A DNA stretch of 64,000 nucleotides. It comes from Anaerotignum sp. GTDB lineage: Bacteria; Bacillota; Clostridia; Lachnospirales; Anaerotignaceae. A model generated the notes under the pieces. The model was not told where the DNA came from. It worked only from the letters and a program-made list of their open reading frames with translations, and ran no database searches. Made by a program: the position numbers and the translations under genes. The DNA is taken from positions 1 through 64,000 of the forward strand of contig JAHHTU010000003.1 of NCBI GenBank assembly GCA_020024455.1, given 5' to 3'. This document shows positions 45,607-54,306 of the stretch, one piece after another (position 1 is the first letter of the stretch; every line of letters starts with the position of its first letter).

Positions 45607-46164
45607 CTATTTTTTCTCCAAGAAACAGCCTTGCTCATGCCCATAGACCATGCCAACGGCTTGCATATATGCATAAATGATGGTTGTACCAACAAATTTC
45701 ATGCCACGTTTTTTGAGGTCATTTGAAATCAAATCTGATCGTGGAGAACTGGTACAATCTTTTTCATATATAACATGCCCTTGTGTCCAGCTCCAAAAAT
45801 ACTTGGAAAAGCTGCCATATTCTTTTTGTATTTTGAGAAATATCTCTGCATTTGTAATGGTGGCATTTATTTTTCTGCGATTGCGGATAATTGCCTTATT
45901 TTGCATAAGGCTTTCGATTTTTTTTGTGTCATACTGGCAGATGGCTTCCGCATCAAATTGTGAAAATGCTGCTCGAAATGCCTCTCTTTTGTTTAAAATA
46001 CATTCCCATGATAAACCAGCTTGAAAAGATTCCAATATCAGCATCTCAAAAAGCTTTTTGTCAGTATAAACCGGAATCCCCCATTCTGTATCATGATACC
46101 GTATGTAGTTCTCATTATTTGGATTTGCCCATTTGCATCGACAACGATGATCTTTCCATTGCAT
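45607..46164 (-). CDS. tag: DNA-3-methyladenine glycosylase I
   Basis: 185 residues. Tag motifs CKWANPNNENYIRYHDTEWG, the catalytic Glu in LILESFQAGLSWECILNKRE, and the C-terminal zinc site YGHEQGC that pairs with the early Cys and His. It removes 3-methyladenine from alkylated DNA. Monocistronic. Confidence 0.95.
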   Translation of the reverse strand: MQWKDHRCRCKWANPNNENYIRYHDTEWGIPVYTDKKLFEMLILESFQAGLSWECILNKREAFRAAFSQFDAEAICQYDTKKIESLMQNKAIIRNRRKINATITNAEIFLKIQKEYGSFSKYFWSWTQGHVIYEKDCTSSPRSDLISNDLKKRGMKFVGTTIIYAYMQAVGMVYGHEQGCFLEKK

Positions 46165-46253
46165 AGCTTCTAAACCCTTCTATCATGTGCGCTCGATGGA
46201 TAAAGGTGTATACTTCTTCTTCCTATACCAGATCTGAAGCAATTTATATCCTA

Positions 46254-46937
46254 TTATTTGAGATCTTCCATTTCTGCTTCAATTTCGAACAGCTCCTTAC
46301 CTTGCATTACCCAACCACCAGATTTTTCAAACATACCGGTGATACGCAATGTAAGTGGTACAGAATCATTTTGCTCTATAGAGGAATCCCTTGTGGCTAC
46401 CTTTAAGCGAAGCATGTACTCATTGTCTTCTTCCTGATACTTCATATCTTCCAGAATATACCGAATGGTATCTTCTGGTGTACCATTCACTTCTGCAATG
46501 GTAGGTTGCAATACACCTGTATCATCGCCTTTTTTCATTTCAATGGCAATGTTTTGTATATTGGTTTGCATCACTTCACCACCCTGCTGATAGCTTAAAA
46601 TGCCCAAATAATATTTCCATTCGCTTGCGTTCCTTGTAGAAACATCAGCAGTATCTGCATAAAGATATGGAATATAACAATACGTTTCTTTTTTGCCAAT
46701 GAGTTTCTTATGTTGATATTGGTATACATCTCCCCAGAAAAAGGAATTGCTATCTTCATACAATTCACTGTGTTTTTCTTCTACTTCTGATATCCGATCC
46801 TGTAATTCCTGATATTCGGTGGTTGTTTTATCCATATCCTCTATTGCGTAATGATCTGCTTTTACAAAACCAAATGTTAGACCATATCCCAAAAAAACCA
46901 ATGCCAGAACCCCAATAAAAATTAATAATTTTTTCAT
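46254..46937 (-). CDS. Membrane-anchored extracytoplasmic protein, unknown function
   Basis: 227 residues from ATG 46937 behind GGAGGA. One N-terminal span (LLIFIGVLALVFLGYGLTFG), a short coiled coil (TTTEYQELQDRISEVEEKHSEL) and a mostly beta C-terminal domain facing outside. No Cys lipobox, so it is anchored rather than a lipoprotein. I do not recognise the family. Confidence 0.7.
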   Translation of the reverse strand: MKKLLIFIGVLALVFLGYGLTFGFVKADHYAIEDMDKTTTEYQELQDRISEVEEKHSELYEDSNSFFWGDVYQYQHKKLIGKKETYCYIPYLYADTADVSTRNASEWKYYLGILSYQQGGEVMQTNIQNIAIEMKKGDDTGVLQPTIAEVNGTPEDTIRYILEDMKYQEEDNEYMLRLKVATRDSSIEQNDSVPLTLRITGMFEKSGGWVMQGKELFEIEAEMEDLK

Positions 46938-47244
46938 AAATCCTCCAATCATCAATGATAGCATACAAATTTCCATATCTGCTGGATATAGACAATCATA
47001 GAAACAAGCAAATATACAAAATATTTGCATTTCCATCATTGTATCAAAATTATACCATAGAAAATAGTATCTGTATATCATCTATACCATAGTTTCTATG
47101 TGATTGTGCAAGGATATTCATTTTCAAACAGCTCTTTTCTGAAAAAGTAGGGTGGTCGTATGAAAAATAGAAATGAGGTAATGGTGTATCATAGATGATT
47201 GTCTCATAGTATAATCAAAAATAGCATATTTTCTTATTGTATAT

Positions 47245-48768
47245 TTACTGCATCCATTTTCCGTCCATCAAATCTTTTGCATCTCTTGTCAACGGGAAAA
47301 TATCACTCTGATCAATATATTCTAAAGAGAATTTACGGTTTAAGGCTGCAAAATGCTGCAATCCAAATGCAATGCGATTCAAATAGGAATAAACACCAAT
47401 CATACCTGTAGAAAAATCATTGGCTTTTTCTCCATAAATATTTCTAATTTCACGTAAATCAGGGAATAATTCATCCACTGTAGAACCAAAGCGCTGAAGT
47501 TCTACAGGAATCTGCCCTGCTGCAATCAATTCGCCAACCTTTTTTGCACTCATCGCTGCTGCCATAGATGCACGGCATAGACCAATGGCTTTGACATAAG
47601 GGGCGCCCAATGCCAATGCCTTATATACTTGATCTTCCATGGTGAAACCACCTGTCAATGCAATATGAGGCAAAGGAATCCCTTCTTTTTCCAGTCTTGC
47701 CATAATATCTGTCAAATAGCTTTCCAGACAAACGGTAGGCAAGCCCCATTCGTTCATCATCTTGCAAGGACTGTAACCGGAACCGCCACCTGCACCATCA
47801 AAGGTTACCATATCCACCTTTGCCATAGAAGCAATACGCAGAACATGTTCCAAATCTGCATAATCATAACCTGCCATCTTGAAGTACACATTTTTCATGC
47901 CCATAGTACGCAGTTCTTCAATACGTCGGCATAGATAGTTTTCATCCCACATAGGAAGTCTGCCATAAGACCGAAAATTTTCGCCAAGACCAGCCTCATA
48001 CCGCTTTTGTACTTCTGGATCGGATGGATCTGGAAGTACAAGAAGCCCTTGCTCTTGAGCCTTACAAGCAGCCTCTAAGGATGCAAGACGATTCACCGGC
48101 TGTGTACCCTTTGCAGATTGACCAAACTTAAATTCAATAGCTTCACATCCACATTCTTGGATGGCATATTCTGGAACACCTATGCGATCGTCATCCACAT
48201 TTACCTGTAAAATAATTTGTCCATAACCACGATAATATTTTCGGAAGGCGTCCAAAAATTCTCCGAGCTTAGGACAGTGTACCACTTTTCCATTTTCCAA
48301 TCGCAATGTAGGATCTTTCGTTACTGCACCTTCGCCAATAACAGTAAGTACGCCTGCTATTGCGGCGCCGCCAAAGTAGTCCTGCCAATTGAGTTTGATC
48401 AGTGCCGGTAAAATAATGGGTAATTTTAATTTCACGGGATGTATGGTTCCGATTTCTGTTTCCAAATGCACATCATAAATGGTTGCTTGATCAGAATCTG
48501 CCTTTGCACCTTTGGCGCCAAATACCCGTCCATTGATATTGAAATGAGAATAATCAATCGGATAATTTTTTTCTGAAGCTACTTGATTTTCTCCTGTCGT
48601 AGTAGGATAAACTGCATCTGCGCCTCTGATTGCCGAAATTCCAATTTCACATGTTCCGATACAATCTGCAGTACACATGGAACACATGCCCGAAAACGTG
48701 CAGGGATGCGCAGGATCTCTTAATTTTGTACGATTAAAAGCGGAACCTAATAATGGACTATATGACAT
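47245..48768 (-). CDS. FMN-binding glutamate synthase-like protein (GltB central domain type)
   Basis: 507 residues. N-terminal Cys cluster (CTFSGMCSMCTADCIGTCEIG), then a TIM-barrel FMN domain with VDMVTFDGAGGGSGYSP and the flavin-binding GAPYVKAIGLCRASM segment. It corresponds to the ferredoxin-dependent synthase domain of GltB without the amidotransferase part. Such stand-alone proteins are common in anaerobes, and their true reaction is uncertain. Monocistronic. Confidence 0.85.
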   Translation of the reverse strand: MSYSPLLGSAFNRTKLRDPAHPCTFSGMCSMCTADCIGTCEIGISAIRGADAVYPTTTGENQVASEKNYPIDYSHFNINGRVFGAKGAKADSDQATIYDVHLETEIGTIHPVKLKLPIILPALIKLNWQDYFGGAAIAGVLTVIGEGAVTKDPTLRLENGKVVHCPKLGEFLDAFRKYYRGYGQIILQVNVDDDRIGVPEYAIQECGCEAIEFKFGQSAKGTQPVNRLASLEAACKAQEQGLLVLPDPSDPEVQKRYEAGLGENFRSYGRLPMWDENYLCRRIEELRTMGMKNVYFKMAGYDYADLEHVLRIASMAKVDMVTFDGAGGGSGYSPCKMMNEWGLPTVCLESYLTDIMARLEKEGIPLPHIALTGGFTMEDQVYKALALGAPYVKAIGLCRASMAAAMSAKKVGELIAAGQIPVELQRFGSTVDELFPDLREIRNIYGEKANDFSTGMIGVYSYLNRIAFGLQHFAALNRKFSLEYIDQSDIFPLTRDAKDLMDGKWMQ

Positions 48769-49185
48769 AATAAAAACCTCCTTCTGACAAAATATTCTCC
48801 AATATATATAATATCAATATCCATATTATAACACTTTTTCATAATTTTGTCATTCAATTGTTGTGTATACATATTTTTTTGTAAAAAATATATATGATAT
48901 ATCACCTTATTTTTTGCTTATATTTGATCTTCATTCCGTTATGATTAATATATCTGGGTGGTATGTATGATGTATCTTTCTGGTATATTTCATGTGATTT
49001 GGTATCAAAAAAGATGAAGCAGATATGGAAAAAATATTGATGGCAATCAATCATAGTTCGTATCATAAAGCATTTTTATCTGAATGATTCTGTATCGTCA
49101 TTGTATACGTTGTAATTTAGAAGTTGAATGAATTTCCCAAAAAACGTATAATGAAAATAATAGTGAATATATGGGATGTGATTGT
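48769..49185. other. AT-rich region between the GltB-like gene and the LytTR operon
   Basis: About 400 bases containing two divergent promoter regions. No protein-like frame with a ribosome site is seen. Confidence 0.5.
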
Positions 49186-49896
49186 ATGCTAAAAATTGCA
49201 ATTTGTGATGATGAAAAGATCTTTTGTGATATTTTAGATGAGAAAATAACAAAAGTACTAAATTGTATGGAAGAAACTTTTGTATTAAAAGTATATACCA
49301 ATACAGAGGATTTACGCAAATCAGAGCTTCCTTTTGATGTCATTTTTCTAGATATCAAAATGCCGAACCAAACCGGCTTACAGTTTGCACAGGAAATGCG
49401 ATGCAAAGGAAATGAAAGTTCCGTTATATTTATTTCTGCTTTTCCTGAATTTGTATTTGATGCCTTTCCTCTGGGAGCAGAAGATTTCTTATGCAAGCCC
49501 ATTGATGAAACAAAACTGCATGCTGTATTGCTGCGAATGATAGAGAAAAAAAGAACCCTTGACACAAATACATTATGGATACAAACAAATCAATGGTGCA
49601 AATCCATCAAACTACAATCCATTTTTTATTGCGAGGTAATCAATCGTATCATATATATACATACCAAACATGAAGTCCTCCATTATTATGGTAAAATGGA
49701 AGATTTGTCGAATCATTTGGATGATCGATTTTATCGATGCCACCGTAGCTATTTTGTCAATCTGGATTTTGTTATGACTTATGCAAACGGAGAAATTATA
49801 CTGGAAAATCTCGAACATATCCCTGTTTCTCGTTTAAGACAAAAGGAATTTATGCAATATATGCTGCAATATATGAAGAGGAGAAATTATAAATAA
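49186..49896 (+). CDS. LytTR-family response regulator (AgrA-like)
   Basis: 236 residues. Receiver (KIAICDDEKIFCD, phospho-Asp in VIFLDIKMPNQTG, Lys in FLCKPIDETKL) followed by a LytTR DNA-binding domain (FYCEVINRIIYIHT, FYRCHRSYFVNLDFV). ATG 49186 lies after GGGATGTGAT. It is joined to a GHKL kinase by a 1-base overlap, as in peptide-sensing agr-type systems. Confidence 0.9.
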   Translation: MLKIAICDDEKIFCDILDEKITKVLNCMEETFVLKVYTNTEDLRKSELPFDVIFLDIKMPNQTGLQFAQEMRCKGNESSVIFISAFPEFVFDAFPLGAEDFLCKPIDETKLHAVLLRMIEKKRTLDTNTLWIQTNQWCKSIKLQSIFYCEVINRIIYIHTKHEVLHYYGKMEDLSNHLDDRFYRCHRSYFVNLDFVMTYANGEIILENLEHIPVSRLRQKEFMQYMLQYMKRRNYK

Positions 49897-51185
49897 TGTA
49901 TGCTTTTTTATGTGATTTTGGTGGAAATACAGTACGTTTTTTAACGTTACTTTATTTTTCCTCACGTTTGAACAATCAAACTTTTCATACAGGAATTGCT
50001 TTGATATGGATTGTTCCGTGGCTGTTACTGCAACATCTGTTTTCATCGCATCTTTTTGTGTGTATTTTCGGATTTTTATATTTATTTCTTTATGGAATTG
50101 TGAAATCTAAATTGACATGGAAATATGCAGCATGGATTTCTGTACTATTCCTTTCTGTTACTTTTTGGGCAAACGGAATAATCGAAACAATTGGATTTTG
50201 GGTTGCAAAGGAAATCGGATCAAAATATATTTGGATATTACAAGTTCTTGATTTTATCATTATGATTCTTTCTTGTGGATTGCTCTATCTTTTTTTATTG
50301 GGTATATCAAAACTATTTCATTACAATTTGCAATGTATACATCAAAAAATCTTTCTTGTTTTGATTTTTCCTTTTTTATTTATACTGCTGTCTGAACAAT
50401 TCCTTTCTTCTGCCATTTATGGGGACACCATTATTTGGTCATACACTGGTGGATTGATGTATCCTCAAATACAGACAGTTCCTATGTTGACAATAAAGAT
50501 ATTAGCTGGAATGACAGTGCTTTCTATACTTCTGCTTTTGTGCCGACTCGAAAAAAATATTTTTACTGAAACAGATAATAAATTTTTGGCACATCAAATT
50601 TTGAATCAAAGCGTGTATATACAAGAAATAAAAAGTCGAGAAAAACAATTTTGTTCTTTACAGCATGACATCAAAAATCATTTTTTGTTGTTACAAGAAT
50701 TGCTTTATCATCAGAAATTTCAGGAGGCAACCAACTATCTAGCTGATTTAGAGAAAATTTCTCATACCATTGACTATCCTGTACAAACCGGCAATGCAAT
50801 TGTTGATATTCTCTTAAAAAACAAGCTTGCTCTCGCCAATCAAAACGGAATTACAATTCAGTGTCATTTGATCGTTCCTGCAATTTCTACCATAACTGAT
50901 ATGGAATGGTGTATTATTTTAGGCAATGCGATTGACAATGTCTGTCAGGCAATAGAAACTGTTTCAAAGGACAGGCGGTATCTTCATATCATCGGAACAC
51001 AAAAAGGTAATTTTCTATATCTTCATATAGAAAACGCATGTTCAGAATCCTTGACAACCATTGTGGAAGGGGTAGGACTTTCTAATATTCGTACCGTTGT
51101 CACAAAGCATAAGGGAACATTGGATATTGATATAGATTCCGGAAAATTTTCATTAGATATTTTACTGCTCATTTCACAACAATAA
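49896..51185 (+). CDS. GHKL-domain sensor histidine kinase (AgrC-like)
   Basis: 429 residues. Six predicted membrane spans in the first ~215 residues, then the phospho-acceptor His in FCSLQHDIKNHFLLLQELL and a C-terminal GHKL ATPase domain (LGNAIDNVCQAI, VEGVGLSNIRTVV). This is the AgrC/ComD class that senses secreted peptides. No AgrB or propeptide gene is visible beside it. Confidence 0.88.
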   Translation: MYAFLCDFGGNTVRFLTLLYFSSRLNNQTFHTGIALIWIVPWLLLQHLFSSHLFVCIFGFLYLFLYGIVKSKLTWKYAAWISVLFLSVTFWANGIIETIGFWVAKEIGSKYIWILQVLDFIIMILSCGLLYLFLLGISKLFHYNLQCIHQKIFLVLIFPFLFILLSEQFLSSAIYGDTIIWSYTGGLMYPQIQTVPMLTIKILAGMTVLSILLLLCRLEKNIFTETDNKFLAHQILNQSVYIQEIKSREKQFCSLQHDIKNHFLLLQELLYHQKFQEATNYLADLEKISHTIDYPVQTGNAIVDILLKNKLALANQNGITIQCHLIVPAISTITDMEWCIILGNAIDNVCQAIETVSKDRRYLHIIGTQKGNFLYLHIENACSESLTTIVEGVGLSNIRTVVTKHKGTLDIDIDSGKFSLDILLLISQQ

Positions 51186-51208
51186 AAAGACATTTCATGT
51201 CAATCCTC

Positions 51209-51236
51209 TTGTTTTATAGAATATGGTATGTATACT
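51209..51236 (+). promoter_or_regulatory. Probable promoter of the FlxA-like gene
   Basis: TTGTTT (51209-51214) and TATACT (51231-51236), spacing 16, 20 bases before the ribosome site. Confidence 0.5.
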
Positions 51237-51256
51237 AAAAAATAGGAGGTGGTTTT

Positions 51257-51586
51257 ATGCATATTTCAGGAATTGGTACAAATCCGATTGGTACAAATCC
51301 GAATATTGATAACCAAAAACCAAATGCACAGTCAAGCAATTTGGATATGAAAATTCAGGCATTGGAACAAGATCTTCAGAAACTGAATGCCGAAAAACAA
51401 AAAGCAATACAAAATAAAGATACAGAACAGGCGAAAAAGATCGAAAAGAGGATGCGGGAAATCGAAAAACAAATTCAGGAACTGCAAAAAAGAAAAGAAA
51501 AAGCCACAGAAACCGTGTCCGCAAATAAGTCCACAACAAAGAATACATCTCTTTCTGATGGCATGCATATTGATGAATTTGCATAG
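51257..51586 (+). CDS. FlxA-like coiled-coil protein
   Basis: 109 residues. It opens MHISGIGTNPIG, with an imperfect repeat of GTNP, and its middle (~30-85) is a highly charged coiled coil (LEQDLQKLNAEKQKA, RMREIEKQIQELQKRKE). This fits the FlxA-like family, small proteins seen with flagellar or secreted functions. AGGAGGTGG ribosome site. It follows the AgrC-like kinase by 71 bases with its own promoter; it may be a target of that system. Confidence 0.65.
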   Translation: MHISGIGTNPIGTNPNIDNQKPNAQSSNLDMKIQALEQDLQKLNAEKQKAIQNKDTEQAKKIEKRMREIEKQIQELQKRKEKATETVSANKSTTKNTSLSDGMHIDEFA

Positions 51587-51712
51587 TTTGTTTCCCATCA
51601 TATTGCATGAGCATAGATGTGAGTATAAAAATCATGTGCCTGACCTCAAACACAATGACTCCATATCAGCAAAATATTGAGTGTGTGATTTTTTTTGCAG
51701 ACGAAGATTTGG

Positions 51713-51753
51713 AAGGTTCTTCTAGAATAACATAAAAGTCTTGGAAGAACCTT
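51713..51753 (+). terminator. Terminator-like hairpin after the FlxA-like gene
   Basis: AAGGTTCTTC (51713-51722) pairs with GAAGAACCTT (51744-51753). Confidence 0.55.
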
Positions 51754-51924
51754 TTATTATGGTAAGACAAAAGAACTCGTTACACAGAGCATGACCGAAA
51801 AACAATATATGGTGGATCAGCTTCTGAAGAAATTCATAGAAGATCTTATTTGCAGACTTTTCTTCATAGTCTCCTGTATTCCCACTTCAGACATATCTTT
51901 GTGCAACTGTTATACATAAAATAA

Positions 51925-51958
51925 GGGTGAAATATCCTATATTTCAAGAATTTCACCC
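51925..51958 (-). terminator. Terminator of the 52-kb gene pair
   Basis: GGGTGAAAT (51925-51933) pairs with ATTTCACCC (51950-51958); T-rich downstream on the minus strand. Confidence 0.6.
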
Positions 51959-52009
51959 ATCATGATTCTATAAGAATTCTATTTATGGCTTTTCTTCAAA
52001 GCCTCGTAT

Positions 52010-52522
52010 TCAATCACTCCAACCCCACTTTTCTTTCTGCATCATATTGACAATTTCAATAAAAGTATCTTCCATATAGGAAAGATCTTGCATTTTTGAC
52101 AGGTTTGCAATGATCACTTCATACAGTTCTGAATCCCTGAAATCATCCAGTTCAACAATCGTTACTTCAAAAAAGTCGTATATCAAATCAACCAGCTTTT
52201 GCTTATTTATTCCGAGTCCTCGTGTGAGCTTATCTGCTACCGTTTGCTCTGTAATCATGAGCCTTCCAGCAATATTTTTTATCGCAATATTTACCAATTT
52301 TTTATACTCCGAAACAGAATATATGCTGCTTTCATTTTGAAGTAAAGATGCTATTTCTTTCAAAACCAGTGCAATTTGAATTGCTTTCTCTGTTGTTCCA
52401 CTTGATAAAATGATTGGGGAGTCAGGTAATTCATCAAAAATATAGTGCTGTGGCATCAGTTTCATTTCTAGATCTCCATCGTCATAAACAGTTAAACGAT
52501 AGACAGCTTTAATGACTTTCAT
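52010..52522 (-). CDS. Unrecognised 170-residue protein
   Basis: No family recognised. The N-terminal ~40 residues look like a beta-rich segment (IKAVYRLTVYDDGDLEMKLMP), and the rest is helical. A segment around residue 90-120 (MITEQTVADKLTRGLGINKQ) resembles a helix-turn-helix or a degenerate repressor domain. No signal peptide or membrane span. Good AAGGAGG ribosome site. Transcribed with the 91-residue gene upstream (27-base gap), behind a consensus promoter. Confidence 0.6.
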   Translation of the reverse strand: MKVIKAVYRLTVYDDGDLEMKLMPQHYIFDELPDSPIILSSGTTEKAIQIALVLKEIASLLQNESSIYSVSEYKKLVNIAIKNIAGRLMITEQTVADKLTRGLGINKQKLVDLIYDFFEVTIVELDDFRDSELYEVIIANLSKMQDLSYMEDTFIEIVNMMQKEKWGWSD

Positions 52523-52549
52523 TTTTCCTTCCTCCTTAAAATGATATGG

Positions 52550-52825
52550 TTAAATGTCATATTCCATTTTGAAAAACTTTTTCACATCTGATATGGTAAT
52601 CTTATAATCACCGTCGCCTGCTGGAGATTTCCCTTCCAGAAGCTTCCAAATTTGTTGCGATGTGAATAAGAAGCTTCCTTTGTTATGATCCAGCTTCACT
52701 TGATATTCCTCCGGTTCTGCTTGCAGCTGTTTCAGACGATTTTCAGTCAACCCCCAAAACGCTGGTTCGATTCTGGAACATTTTTCATAAAGATTGATTT
52801 TTTTGACGTTCTTTCCTAATGACAT
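52550..52825 (-). CDS. Unrecognised 91-residue protein
   Basis: No family recognised. Charged and soluble, with an internal FLFTSQQIWKLLEGKSP stretch and a C-terminal KITISDVKKFFKMEYDI. First gene of a two-gene unit; the small size and pairing recall accessory or antitoxin-like pairs, but there is no sequence evidence for that. Confidence 0.55.
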   Translation of the reverse strand: MSLGKNVKKINLYEKCSRIEPAFWGLTENRLKQLQAEPEEYQVKLDHNKGSFLFTSQQIWKLLEGKSPAGDGDYKITISDVKKFFKMEYDI

Positions 52826-52878
52826 AATGCATCCTCATAAATTCAAGTTAATACTTTAAGTTTTTACTTCATATGCGT

Positions 52879-52907
52879 TTTATATTATATTCTAATATTT
52901 TTGTCAA
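52879..52907 (-). promoter_or_regulatory. Sigma-A promoter of the 52-kb gene pair
   Basis: On the minus strand, perfect TTGACA (52907-52902) and TATAAA (52884-52879) with a 17-base spacer. Confidence 0.75.
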
Positions 52908-52970
52908 GTGTATTTGAAAAATATATGGTTCCCATTTATAGGATTACACTAGATATACCACAAAACAAAA

Positions 52971-53041
52971 AACAGAGTCCCTATCTTTATGTCTATCATG
53001 TGTTTATATAAAAACACAAACAAAAAGAAAGGAACTCTGTT
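52971..53041 (-). terminator. Two-part hairpin terminator downstream of the FadR-type gene
   Basis: Outer arms AACAGAGT (52971-52978) and ACTCTGTT (53034-53041) enclose an inner GTGTTT/AAAACAC stem. On the minus strand the outer stem runs into TTTTTTG. Confidence 0.65.
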
Positions 53042-53189
53042 ATAACTTCTGTAACACACAATATGAGATTTTTCCTATCTCTCAATCTGTGCCTATGTGG
53101 GGATACAACAGTCTATTTTTTCACAATATATGCTATATTTTGAAATACGACATCTATATTTTATGAAGATTTTTTTCTGAAAATTTATT

Positions 53190-53948
53190 TTATTGCTTGG
53201 TATCAATATCTTCAAACATTTCGGTATCCTTGAAACAAAATGTATTGCCTGTATCATCCTCATCAATCAATTTATTTAAGCTTGCCTCTGTTTCCTTCAT
53301 ATGGTGTAGCATTTCTTCCTTAGCTTTTTCCACATCTCCTTCTCGTAATGCTTTGCAGATAATCGTATGACTTTCAATATAATAAAGGTTTGTTTCATAA
53401 CAAATTGCCAATTGTTCTCGATACTGCTGTACAGAGTCACCTAAAAGACGTAAAGAAGAAATCAACAATGGATTTTTTGTCATTTCTGCAATTGCTGCAT
53501 GAAATCTAGCCCCCCATTGCATCCAATTTCTTTTTGCCTCTACAGCTTTCACATATTCTCTACAAATTTCCTCAAGTTCTTCAAATTCTTTTTCTGTTCC
53601 TCTCTGCGCAGCCAACTCAATTGCCAAAACCTCAAGAGGTGTACGAATTTCCATAATTTCTTTGATGGTAGCACGTGCTTTTATTTTTAATATACCATCC
53701 TGACCAATAAACGTATCCATGGCTTTTGGTTGTAAAAAAGTTCCCTTTCCGGGAATAGACAAAATCACCCCATTCATACTTAATGCTTTCATTGCCTCAC
53801 GAATACTGGTACGACTTACTTGAAAAAATTCCGAAAATTCACTTTCTGTTGGAATTTGTTCTCCAGGCTTCATATTTTTATCCTTGATATAATTTAAGAT
53901 TGATTCTACTACCTGTTCTGATAAAGATTGTCGTCTAATTGCTTTCAA
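53190..53948 (-). CDS. GntR-family regulator, FadR subfamily
   Basis: 252 residues. N-terminal winged helix (VESILNYIKDKNMKPGEQIPTESEFSEFFQVSRTSIREAMKALSMNGVI) and a helical FCD ligand domain with EIRTPLEVLAIELAAQ and the metal-site His residues in RFHAAIAEMTKN and ESHTIICKALREGD. FCD regulators often bind organic or amino acids, so it probably controls the TRAP/serine dehydratase cluster upstream of it. Confidence 0.9.
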   Translation of the reverse strand: MKAIRRQSLSEQVVESILNYIKDKNMKPGEQIPTESEFSEFFQVSRTSIREAMKALSMNGVILSIPGKGTFLQPKAMDTFIGQDGILKIKARATIKEIMEIRTPLEVLAIELAAQRGTEKEFEELEEICREYVKAVEAKRNWMQWGARFHAAIAEMTKNPLLISSLRLLGDSVQQYREQLAICYETNLYYIESHTIICKALREGDVEKAKEEMLHHMKETEASLNKLIDEDDTGNTFCFKDTEMFEDIDTKQ

Positions 53949-54171
53949 AGCGATTCCTCCTTATTTTTCTGTCTGTATTTACAAAAGTATCCTAATACAT
54001 AAAAATATGATATCATTTTTATTTGCGATAAATTTTAAAATCATAAATAATGGGTATATATGAACATCTGTGGAAAAATTCATATTTTTCACACCACCAA
54101 AAGATCCTCATATTATGATTTTGATATAGCAAATAATAATATCCACATTTTAGAAAAATCTGGTAACAATT

Positions 54172-54248
54172 ATATCATATGATATGATTATGTGATACAA
54201 TTAGGATCATATTATATTATATCATATAATATGATTACATGACATTAT
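54172..54248. promoter_or_regulatory. AT-rich palindrome cluster between the regulator and the serine dehydratase gene
   Basis: ATATCATATGATAT (54172-54185) is a perfect palindrome. ATCATATTATAT (54206-54217) and ATATAATATGAT (54224-54235) form a perfect 12-bp inverted repeat. ATGACATTAT (54239-54248) recurs at 61367. Candidate operators for the FadR-type regulator; low complexity makes chance similarity a concern. Confidence 0.5.
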
Positions 54249-54306
54249 ATTTTGTATTTTAAAGAAATAAGAACTTTGGTTTGATCGTTTGTATATGATT
54301 TTGTAG

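Noticed and set aside
52971..53041. Miniature transposable element
   Set aside because: The inverted arms are only 8-10 bases, no target duplication is seen, and the position fits a terminator of the regulator gene.
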